A stretch of DNA of 5,079 nt. It comes from CAZBGL01 sp964491375. GTDB taxonomy: Bacteria > Desulfobacterota > Deferrisomatia > Deferrisomatales > Deferrisomataceae. The notes beneath the pieces are model-generated. The model worked only from the letters and a program-made list of their open reading frames with translations. It did no database searches and was not told where the DNA came from. The stretch's first letter is position 1. Every line of letters starts with the position of its first letter. The stretch lies in NCBI GenBank assembly GCA_964491375.1, contig CAZBGL010000233.1, forward strand, positions 1 to 5,079, written 5' to 3'. Shown one piece after another: positions 1-5,079 of the stretch. Both the position numbers and the translations under genes were made by a program.

Positions 1-849
1 GCCCAGGAGGAGTACCTGGTGGCCTACCGGAGCCTTCGGAACGTCCAGGGCGGAGCGGATCTGCTGGAAGCCGCCCGCCGGCGCCTGGAGTACTGGGACA
101 TCCCGGCGGACCAGATCCGGGCGATCGAACGGCGAGGCGAGGTGCGCCGGACGCTGCTCATCCGCTCGCCGTTCACCGGGGTGGTGACCCACAAGAACGC
201 CGTGGAAGGTGCGTTCGTGAAGGCGGGCCAGCCCGTGTACCAGATCGCCGACCTGTCGCGGGTATGGGTGGAGGCTCACATCTACGAGTACGAACTGCCG
301 TGGGTGAAGGTGGGCCAAGAGGCCGAGATGACGCTTCCGTACCTGCCCGGCAAGGTGTTCCGGGGGAAGGTGACCTACGTGTACCCGTACCTCCAGCGCA
401 AGACCCGGGACGTGGTCATTCGCCTGGAGTTCGAAAACCCCGACCTGGAACTCAAGCCCGACATGTACGCCGACGTGGTGCTCAGGACCGCGGTGGCGGG
501 CCAGGGGCTCATGATTCCCTCCGAGGCGGTCATCCGCTCGGGCGAACGCAACGTGGTGTTCGTGGTCAAGGGCGACGGCAAGTTCATGCCGCGGGAGGTC
601 AAGCTCGGGCTCGAGCTCGACGGCGGCAGGGTGCAGGTGCTCTCGGGTCTGGCACCCGGAGAACTCGTGGTCACCTCCGGGCAGTTCCTGCTCGACTCCG
701 AGTCCAAGCTCAAGGAGGCGGTGCAGAAGATGCTCGAGGCCAAGATGGCCAGACCCAAGGCCCAGGGCACCGGAACGGGCGGTGACTTCTTCGAGGACAT
801 GGACGAGCCCGCGGAAGAGACCAAGGACGACTTCTTCGACGACATGTGA
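1..849 (+). CDS. cusB: CusB-type efflux RND periplasmic adaptor subunit (5' partial)
   Basis: This is the periplasmic membrane-fusion (adaptor) subunit that links an inner-membrane RND pump to an outer-membrane channel. The reading frame is open from base 1 (AQEEYLVAYRSL...), so the GTG at 19 is an internal Val codon and the true start lies left of the window. Of the 282 visible residues, 1-50 are the end of the alpha-helical hairpin (AQEEYL is typical of CusB). Residues about 55-90 are the second half of the lipoyl/barrel-sandwich domain (SPFTGVV, then VKAGQPVYQIADLSRVWV). Residues 90-165 are the beta-barrel with ELKPDMYADV, and 170-235 the membrane-proximal domain (IPSEAVIRSG, SGLAPGELVVTSGQFLLDSES). 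These blocks align well with remembered E. coli CusB. The last ~32 residues are an unusual acidic tail with a repeated motif. The cusA gene lies 84 nt downstream, which supports Cu/Ag specificity. The N-terminal signal and metal-binding Met residues are outside the window. Family call is firm; the symbol rests on the neighbour. Confidence 0.93.
   Translation, partial: AQEEYLVAYRSLRNVQGGADLLEAARRRLEYWDIPADQIRAIERRGEVRRTLLIRSPFTGVVTHKNAVEGAFVKAGQPVYQIADLSRVWVEAHIYEYELPWVKVGQEAEMTLPYLPGKVFRGKVTYVYPYLQRKTRDVVIRLEFENPDLELKPDMYADVVLRTAVAGQGLMIPSEAVIRSGERNVVFVVKGDGKFMPREVKLGLELDGGRVQVLSGLAPGELVVTSGQFLLDSESKLKEAVQKMLEAKMARPKAQGTGTGGDFFEDMDEPAEETKDDFFDDM
784..846 (+). repeat. Repeated DFF(E/D)DM motif at the C-terminus of the CusB-like adaptor
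   Basis: The adaptor ends with two near-identical six-residue motifs, DFFEDM (784-801) and DFFDDM (829-846, directly before the stop), spaced 45 nt apart. At DNA level they differ in one of 18 bases. The stretch between them (DEPAEETKD) is also acidic. E. coli CusB ends soon after the helix that precedes this tail, so the tail is an extension. A short duplication is the simplest origin. A metal-binding or protein-docking role is conjecture. Confidence 0.7.
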
Positions 850-933
850 CCCGGGCCCTGGGCGCGCGGGTGACGGAAGGAAGCCGCGATCCTCAACGGG
901 CAAGGCCACGTCGAAACACCGAAGGACGCAACC
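850..933 (+). other. cusB-cusA spacer with no visible promoter or terminator
   Basis: This 84-nt spacer begins with a GC-rich self-complementary stretch (850-870) and ends in a more A-rich ribosome-binding region. I see no convincing -35/-10 pair, no T-tract and no metal-regulator palindrome, so cusA is most likely co-transcribed with cusB. Confidence 0.5.
922..926 (+). promoter_or_regulatory. Ribosome binding site of cusA
   Basis: AAGGA lies 7 nt before the ATG at 934. It supports that start, which also gives the family-typical N-terminus MIEKIIEWSINNKFMV (E. coli CusA also begins MIEWII). Confidence 0.75.
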
Positions 934-3900
934 ATGATCGAGAAGATCATCGAATGGTCCATCAACAACAAGTTCATGGTGATCCTGGCCACGGTGTTCA
1001 CCATCCTGGGGGGCATCCTGGCCATGACCAACACGCCCCTGGACGCCATCCCGGATCTGTCGGACGTGCAGGTCATCATCTACACCGGGTACCCGGGACA
1101 GGCGCCCCAGGTGGTGGAGGACCAGGTGACCTATCCGCTCACCACGGCCATGCTGGCGGTGCCCTACGCCAAGGTGGTGCGGGGGTACTCCTTCTTTGGC
1201 TTCTCCCTGGTCTACATCATCTTCGAGGACGGGACCGACCTCTACTGGGCCCGCTCCCGGGTGCTGGAGTACCTGAACTTCGTGGCCGGCAAACTCCCCC
1301 AGGGGGTGACGCCGAGCCTGGGTCCGGACGGCACCGGCGTCGGGTGGATCTACGAATACGTGCTCAAGGACACCACGGGCAAACACGACCTGGCCCAACT
1401 GCGCAGCATCCAGGACTGGTTCCTGCGCTACGAACTGGCGGCCGTGCCGGGTGTGGCCGAGGTGGCCAGCGTGGGCGGATACGTCAAACAGTATCAGGTG
1501 GAGGTGGATCCCAACAAACTGCTGGCCTACAACCTGCCCATCCAGAAAGTGCGCCGGGCCATCCAGCGCTCGAACAACGACGTGGGGGGGCGGCTCATCG
1601 AGATGGGCGAGACCGAGTTCATGGTCCGGGGCCTGGGATACATCGAGTCCATCGAGGACCTGGAAAACATCGTGGTGGGCGTAGACGCCTATGGAACGCC
1701 CATCCTGCTCAAGAACGTGGCCAACGTGCAGATCGGACCGGAACTGCGCCGGGGGGTGCTGGAGTGGAACGGCGAGGGCGAGGCCGTGGGCGGGGTGGTG
1801 GTGATGCGGTTCGGCGAGAACGCCCTCGAGGTGATCCGTCGGGTCAAGCAGAAACTCAAGGAACTGGAGAAGGGCCTCCCGGAGGGGGTGGTCATCGAAA
1901 CGGGTTACGACCGGTCCGGCCTCATCCTTCGGGCCATCGACACCCTGAAGAAGAAGCTCCTCGAAGAGATGACCGTGGTGGCCCTGATCTGCGTCATCTT
2001 CCTCCTGCACTTCCGCTCGGCGTTCGTGGCCATCTTCACCCTGCCCGTGGGGATCCTGATGTCGTTCCTGATCATGTACCCCCTGGGCATCAACGCCAAC
2101 ATCATGAGCCTGGGCGGCATCGCCATCGCCATCGGCGTCATGGTGGACGCCTCGGTGGTCCTGGTGGAGAACGCCCACAAGCACTTGGAGCGGGACCGGG
2201 GGAGACGGCCCCACATCGAGATCATGATCGAAGCGGCCAAGGAAGTGGGCCCTGCCCTGTTCTACAGCCTTCTCATCATCACGGTGTCGTTCCTGCCGGT
2301 GTTCGCCCTCCAGGAGCAGTCCGGCCGCCTGTTCAAGCCCCTGGCCTACACCAAGACGTTCGCCATGGCGGCCTCGTCCGTGCTGGCCATCACGATCATC
2401 CCGGTGCTCATGACCTTCTTCGTGCGGGAGGAGACGTTCTCCCCCGGAACCAGCCGTCGCCGGCGCATCGGGACCTGGCTCGCCGCCGTAGCCGGCCCTC
2501 CGCTCCTGGTGGTGGCCGGTGGGCTGAGCGGGCTTGAACTGCCCGACTGGAGCCTGCTGGCCGCCCTGGGTGTTTCGGCGTTCGCAGCGGTGTGCCTGGT
2601 GCCCCAGCGGATGATCCCCGAGGCCCGGAACCCCATCAGCCGCTTCTTCATCCGGCTGTACCTGCCGTTCATCCGGGCCGTGCTCAAGTGGCGCAAGACC
2701 ACGGTGCTCCTGGCCCTGGTCGTGGTCGTGGTCACGTGGTTTCCCCTCTCGCGGCTGGGCAGCGAGTTCATGCCGCCCCTGAACGAGGGGGACCTCCTGT
2801 ACATGCCCACCACGCTGCCGGGGATCTCCATCACCAAGGCCAAGGAACTCCTCCAGCAGACGGACAAGATCATCCAGAGCTTCCCCGAGGTGCACCACAC
2901 CCTCGGGAAGATCGGCCGGGCCGAGACGGCCACCGACCCGGCGCCCTTGTCCATGATCGAGACCACGATCATGCTCCGGCCCCAGGTGGAGTACGAGAGG
3001 ATCCCGGTGCGCCGGTTCTTCTCGGACTGGCCCGGGTGGCTCAAGAAACCCCTGACCCTCATCTGGCCCGAGGTGAAAAAGGGCCGGGTGCTCCACGAAT
3101 GGCGGAAGAAGAAGGTGAAGCGGTTCTTCTCGGGCTGGCCGGACTGGGTCCGCAAGCCCTTGGCGAAGATCTGGCCCGAGGAGCGCTACATCACCATCGA
3201 CGAACTCGTGGAGGACCTGGACCGGGCGATCCAGTTCCCCGGGCTCACCAACGCCTGGACCATGCCCATCAAGACCCGGATCGACATGCTCTCCACGGGC
3301 ATCAAGACCCCGGTGGGCATCAAGCTCATGGGCCCGGATCTCCAGGTGCTCTCGGACCTGGGGGCGCAGATCGAGGCCGTGGTGCGCGATATCCCGGGGA
3401 CTCTCTCGGCCTACGCCGAGCGGGTGACCGGCGGCAACTACGTGGACTTCGAGATCGACCGCAAGGAGATCGCCCGGTACGGCCTCACCGTGGCCGACGT
3501 CCAGGACGTGATCGTGACCGCCATCGGCGGGATGAACGTAACCTACACGGTGGAGGGTTTGGAGCGCTACCCGGTGAACCTCCGGTACAGCCGGGAACTG
3601 CGGGACGACATCGAAAAGCTCAAGCGAGTGCTCGTGCCCACACCCACCGGCGCCCAGGTGCCGCTGGGGCAACTCGCCCACCTCCGCATCCGGAAGGGCC
3701 CCCCCAGCATCAAGAGCGAAAACGCCCGCCAGACCGCCTGGATCTACGTAGACCTCCGGGGCGTGGACGTGGGCACCTACGTGGAGCGGGCCAAGCGCAT
3801 CGTGAACGAGCAGGTGGACCTGCCGCCCGGGTACTCCATTGTGTGGTCCGGCCAGTACGAGTACATGGAAAGGGCCCGCAAGACCCTCAATGTGATCGTC

Positions 3901-4455
3901 CCGGTCACCCTGGTGGTCATCTTCCTGCTCCTCTACGTGCACTTCCACAGCGTGACCGAGGCCACGATCGTCATGGCGAGCCTGCCGTTCGCGCTGGTGG
4001 GGGGGGTTTGGCTCCTGTACCTGCTGGGCTACAACCTTTCGGTGGCCGTGACCGTGGGGTTCATCGCGCTCGCGGGTCTGGCGGCCGAGACCGGCGTGGT
4101 CATGCTCGTGTACCTGGACGAGGCGTTCGAGCGCCGGCGCACCCACGGCCGCCTCAAGACCACCGGGGACCTTCACGCCGCCATCATCGAGGGCGCGGTG
4201 GAGCGCGTGCGGCCCAAGCTCATGACCGTGGCCACCACGTTGATCGGTCTCTTGCCGGTCATGTGGGGGCACGAGACCGGCTCGCAGGTCATGAAACGGA
4301 TCGCCGCGCCCATGGTGGGGGGACTCGTCTCGTCCACCATCCTGACCCTGGTGATCATCCCGGCGGTCTACGACATCTGGAAACGCTGGCAGTACCGGGC
4401 CGTGCTGGCACACGGTCCGCGGACCGACATCGAAGCCGAGGAGGAGAACGCATGA
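934..4455 (+). CDS. cusA: CusA-type Cu(I)/Ag(I) RND efflux pump, with two insertions
   Basis: This is the proton-driven inner-membrane trimeric pump of the HME4 (Cu/Ag) RND class, 1173 residues against about 1047 in E. coli CusA. Conserved blocks in order include DAIPDLSDVQVIIYTGYPGQ, GTDLYWARSRVLEYL, GPDGTGVGWIYEY, NIMSLGGIAIAIG, LNEGDLLYMPTTLPGIS, RIDMLSTGIKTPVGIK and SENARQTAWIYVDLR. By comparison with remembered E. coli CusA, the binding-site methionines M573/M623/M672 correspond to M624/M674/M785. The relay methionines M391/M403/M486/M1009 correspond to M391/M403/M478/M1120. The proton-relay residues D405/E939/K984 correspond to D405/E1052/K1095. TM1 is about residues 11-32, TM7 588-605, TM8 985-1005 and TM12 1127-1149. 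The extra length comes from about 59 residues between TM6 and TM7, with two hydrophobic stretches, and about 62 residues in the second periplasmic region, a tandem repeat. A clear RBS precedes the start, and the stop overlaps the PII gene. The full Met set argues for Cu(I)/Ag(I) rather than Zn/Co/Cd. Confidence 0.96.
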   Translation: MIEKIIEWSINNKFMVILATVFTILGGILAMTNTPLDAIPDLSDVQVIIYTGYPGQAPQVVEDQVTYPLTTAMLAVPYAKVVRGYSFFGFSLVYIIFEDGTDLYWARSRVLEYLNFVAGKLPQGVTPSLGPDGTGVGWIYEYVLKDTTGKHDLAQLRSIQDWFLRYELAAVPGVAEVASVGGYVKQYQVEVDPNKLLAYNLPIQKVRRAIQRSNNDVGGRLIEMGETEFMVRGLGYIESIEDLENIVVGVDAYGTPILLKNVANVQIGPELRRGVLEWNGEGEAVGGVVVMRFGENALEVIRRVKQKLKELEKGLPEGVVIETGYDRSGLILRAIDTLKKKLLEEMTVVALICVIFLLHFRSAFVAIFTLPVGILMSFLIMYPLGINANIMSLGGIAIAIGVMVDASVVLVENAHKHLERDRGRRPHIEIMIEAAKEVGPALFYSLLIITVSFLPVFALQEQSGRLFKPLAYTKTFAMAASSVLAITIIPVLMTFFVREETFSPGTSRRRRIGTWLAAVAGPPLLVVAGGLSGLELPDWSLLAALGVSAFAAVCLVPQRMIPEARNPISRFFIRLYLPFIRAVLKWRKTTVLLALVVVVVTWFPLSRLGSEFMPPLNEGDLLYMPTTLPGISITKAKELLQQTDKIIQSFPEVHHTLGKIGRAETATDPAPLSMIETTIMLRPQVEYERIPVRRFFSDWPGWLKKPLTLIWPEVKKGRVLHEWRKKKVKRFFSGWPDWVRKPLAKIWPEERYITIDELVEDLDRAIQFPGLTNAWTMPIKTRIDMLSTGIKTPVGIKLMGPDLQVLSDLGAQIEAVVRDIPGTLSAYAERVTGGNYVDFEIDRKEIARYGLTVADVQDVIVTAIGGMNVTYTVEGLERYPVNLRYSRELRDDIEKLKRVLVPTPTGAQVPLGQLAHLRIRKGPPSIKSENARQTAWIYVDLRGVDVGTYVERAKRIVNEQVDLPPGYSIVWSGQYEYMERARKTLNVIVPVTLVVIFLLLYVHFHSVTEATIVMASLPFALVGGVWLLYLLGYNLSVAVTVGFIALAGLAAETGVVMLVYLDEAFERRRTHGRLKTTGDLHAAIIEGAVERVRPKLMTVATTLIGLLPVMWGHETGSQVMKRIAAPMVGGLVSSTILTLVIIPAVYDIWKRWQYRAVLAHGPRTDIEAEEENA
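2434..2610 (+). other. Insertion in CusA between TM6 and TM7: probable extra membrane hairpin
   Basis: In E. coli CusA the end of TM6 is joined to the pre-TM7 segment by a short linker (IRGKIPPESSNP). Here the matching points (FVREE and MIPEARNP) are separated by about 59 extra residues, roughly 501-559. The insert opens with a basic cluster (SRRRR). It then holds two hydrophobic stretches, residues 512-531 (starting IGTWLAAVAG) and 539-556 (starting WSLLAALGVS), separated by an ELPD turn. Two helices returning to the same side would keep the topology of the remaining helices. Whether they cross the membrane or lie at its surface cannot be told by eye. Confidence 0.65.
3007..3180 (+). repeat. 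Tandem 36-residue repeat inside CusA (Trp/Pro-rich periplasmic insertion)
   Basis: Two copies of a 22-residue unit lie in frame at 3007-3072 (residues 692-713) and 3115-3180 (728-749), with a period of 108 nt (36 codons). Both read V-(R/K)-RFFS-x-WP-x-W-x-x-KPL-x-x-IWPE; 15 of 22 residues and 48 of 66 bases match. The 14-residue linker is strongly basic (VKKGRVLHEWRKKK). The weak E-(Y/W) similarity just before each copy suggests that the whole 36-residue period was duplicated. The insertion sits between LRPQVEYER and ITIDELVEDL, where E. coli CusA has only about ten residues. I recall CusA-like proteins with a single similar WP-W...P segment here, so duplication of an existing insert is likely. 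Confidence 0.88.
4438..4446 (+). promoter_or_regulatory. Ribosome binding site of the PII-like gene, inside the end of cusA
   Basis: GAGGAGGAG lies 5 nt before the ATG at 4452 and within the last codons of cusA. With the ATGA overlap (4452-4455) it fixes the start and indicates translational coupling. The frame is open far upstream, so a longer start is formally possible, but the family alignment begins exactly here (MKLIRAYI, compare MKLVTVII of GlnK). Confidence 0.8.
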
Positions 4456-4790
4456 AACTGATCCGGGCGTACATTCGCGCCGAGCGCGCGGACGAGGTGC
4501 TGGAGGGTCTGGCCCAGGCGGGCATCCTGAACGCCACCCTGACCCACGTGCTGGCCGTGGGCCCCAACTTGGATCCGGACGCGAGCCGGGTGAGTCTGGA
4601 GTTCGGCCGACGGGTGAACCGGATGGTGAAACTGGAACTCATCTGCCCCGACAAGGACGAGCAGCGCATGGCGGAGCTCATCCGCAAGGGCGCCTGCACC
4701 GGGCAACCGGGCGACGGCGTGATCGCCGTGCAGAACATCAACCGGCTCGTCAAGATCCGGACCGCCCAGGAGAGCGTGGAGGCGTTGTGA
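4452..4790 (+). CDS. PII-family signalling protein linked to a heavy-metal RND pump
   Basis: This 112-residue protein aligns end to end without gaps with E. coli GlnK (also 112 residues), so it should form the small cytosolic PII trimer. Shared features are T29, G37, the C-terminal signature TGxxGDG (T83-G89), R103 and KIRT near the end. Several functional residues differ. The T-loop Tyr51 that is uridylylated in GlnB/GlnK is Phe51. Gln39 and Lys58, used for Mg-ATP/2-oxoglutarate binding, are Asn39 and Met58. Lys90 at the phosphate contact is Val90, and Arg101 is Lys101. Cysteines occur at 65 and 82. The gene overlaps cusA by 4 nt and no ammonium transporter is near. PII proteins beside metal RND pumps form a known group (called PII-NG in the literature, as I recall). 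A regulatory role on the pump is inference. DUF3240/CutA-like folds are alternatives, but the TGxxGDG signature favours PII. Confidence 0.9.
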   Translation: MKLIRAYIRAERADEVLEGLAQAGILNATLTHVLAVGPNLDPDASRVSLEFGRRVNRMVKLELICPDKDEQRMAELIRKGACTGQPGDGVIAVQNINRLVKIRTAQESVEAL

Positions 4791-4938
4791 GGGGTCGTGA
4801 CCGGCGGAGAACGGGCAAACGTCAGCGGAGGGCCGCCAGCCGATCGACCGGGGGTGCTGGAAACGGGTTGCCGGACGCACCCGGAAGACGCGACACAACC
4901 CGATGGATCACGAAAACCGAATCGAAAGGAGAAGAGCC
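4791..4938 (+). other. Spacer between the PII-like gene and the exported protein gene
   Basis: This 148-nt stretch has no supported gene. It contains an imperfect stem-loop: CGGGTTG (4864-4870) can pair with CAACCCG (4896-4902), enclosing a CCGG/CCGG hairpin (4871-4874 with 4881-4884) and an 11-nt bulge on the 3' side. No T-tract follows, so it is not a standard intrinsic terminator. I see no good sigma-70 promoter. The 3' end becomes A-rich before the next start codon. Confidence 0.45.
4925..4931 (+). promoter_or_regulatory. Ribosome binding site of the exported Met-rich protein
   Basis: AAAGGAG lies 7 nt before the ATG at 4939, a near-ideal Shine-Dalgarno sequence and spacing. It supports this short truncated frame as a real gene. 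Confidence 0.75.
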
Positions 4939-5079
4939 ATGAGGACGAAACGGAACCGGACACTGACCGCGATGGTTCTGGGACTGGGACTGGCCGTGTC
5001 GGCCGCCGCCATGGAGGGTCACGGCAAGGCCGGGGGAGCAAAGGGGGGGATGATGATGCAGGGGGGCGGCATGATGATG
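4939..5079 (+). CDS. Exported Met/Gly-rich protein, N-terminal fragment (3' partial)
   Basis: The frame has 47 visible codons and runs off the right edge. The N-terminus is a textbook Sec signal peptide: a basic n-region (MRTKRNR), a hydrophobic core (residues 9-20, LTAMVLGLGLAV) and SAAA, giving likely cleavage after residue 24. The mature start is MEGHGKAGGAKGG followed by MMM-Q-GGG-MMM, so it is rich in Met and Gly with a single His. Such Met-rich exported starts are seen in periplasmic copper-binding proteins and in Spy/CpxP/ZraP-like metal-stress proteins. Too little is present to choose between them. Its position after cusBA-PII on the same strand with a strong RBS suggests the same operon or regulon. 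A periplasmic metal-buffering or CusF-like role is inference from context. ATG and G repeats at the end are prone to slippage, so a sequencing error could also affect the frame. Confidence 0.72.
   Translation, partial: MRTKRNRTLTAMVLGLGLAVSAAAMEGHGKAGGAKGGMMMQGGGMMM

Noticed and set aside
850..870. GC-rich self-complementary stretch right after the cusB stop, as a terminator
   Set aside because: The pairings are short (CCCG with CGGG), the inner part does not form a stable stem, and no T-tract follows. The next gene of the same complex lies just downstream.
846..2537. Long open frame on the + strand overlapping cusA
   Set aside because: It overlaps a certain gene in another phase, and its product is a Gly/Arg/Pro/His-rich string with no recognisable domain, typical of an alternate frame in GC-rich coding DNA.
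2592..4451. Long open frame upstream of, and in phase with, the PII-like gene, suggesting an N-terminal fusion
   Set aside because: The upstream part is low-complexity Gly/Arg/Pro/His-rich sequence antiphase to cusA. The PII homology begins exactly at the ATG at 4452, which has its own strong RBS.
4793..4802. Small palindrome GGTCGTGACC after the PII-like stop codon, as an operator or terminator
   Set aside because: It has only four pairs around a 2-nt centre and no T-tract. A 10-base near-palindrome is expected by chance in a window of this size.
4858..4871. Possible sigma-54 promoter: TGG...TTGC before the exported protein gene
   Set aside because: The spacing between TGG and TTGC is 7 nt, one short of the consensus 8, and sigma-54 promoters tolerate spacing changes poorly. 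The remaining consensus positions do not match well.
4355..5041. Reverse-strand open frames over the PII-like gene and the right end
   Set aside because: They lie opposite well-supported forward genes, show Ser/Arg/Pro-rich composition with no recognisable motif, and have no convincing ribosome binding site.
5043..5079. G7, G6 and repeated ATGATGATG runs as a programmed frameshift or phase-variation tract
   Set aside because: The runs are short and the frame continues to the window edge, so nothing shows a shifted product. They matter mainly as possible sequencing-error sites.

Overview
The window is GC-rich (about two-thirds G+C by eye) and densely coded on the + strand. It carries one metal-efflux operon from a Gram-negative bacterium. 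The evidence for Gram-negative is a tripartite RND-type pump (inner-membrane pump plus periplasmic adaptor), Shine-Dalgarno sequences and an ATGA gene overlap. The taxon cannot be fixed from this sequence. The composition and style of the RND protein would suit a GC-rich deltaproteobacterial/Desulfobacterota-type organism, but that is only an impression.

Layout. (1) 1-849 is the 3' part of a CusB-type periplasmic adaptor; its start lies left of the window. (2) 850-933 is an 84-nt spacer with a clear ribosome binding site. (3) 934-4455 encodes a complete CusA-type Cu(I)/Ag(I) RND pump of 1173 residues. It keeps the methionine relay and the proton-relay residues of E. coli CusA, but carries two insertions: a probable extra membrane hairpin and a tandemly repeated Trp-rich periplasmic segment. 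(4) 4452-4790 is a 112-residue PII-family protein, overlapping cusA by 4 nt. (5) 4791-4938 is a 148-nt spacer with no clear promoter or terminator. (6) 4939-5079 is the start of an exported Met/Gly-rich protein, cut off by the right edge of the window.

Working model. CusB and CusA, with an outer-membrane channel encoded elsewhere (probably upstream), export monovalent copper or silver from the periplasm or cytosol. The PII-like protein is translationally coupled to cusA and has lost the classical uridylylation and 2-oxoglutarate-contact residues, so it is better read as a dedicated cytosolic regulator or sensor of the pump than as a nitrogen regulator. PII-like genes next to heavy-metal RND pumps are already known. 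The exported Met-rich protein may act as a periplasmic metal binder or chaperone. The least ordinary points are the two CusA insertions, the repeated acidic-aromatic tail on CusB, and the altered ligand-site residues of the PII protein. I found no RNA genes, mobile elements or CRISPR arrays.
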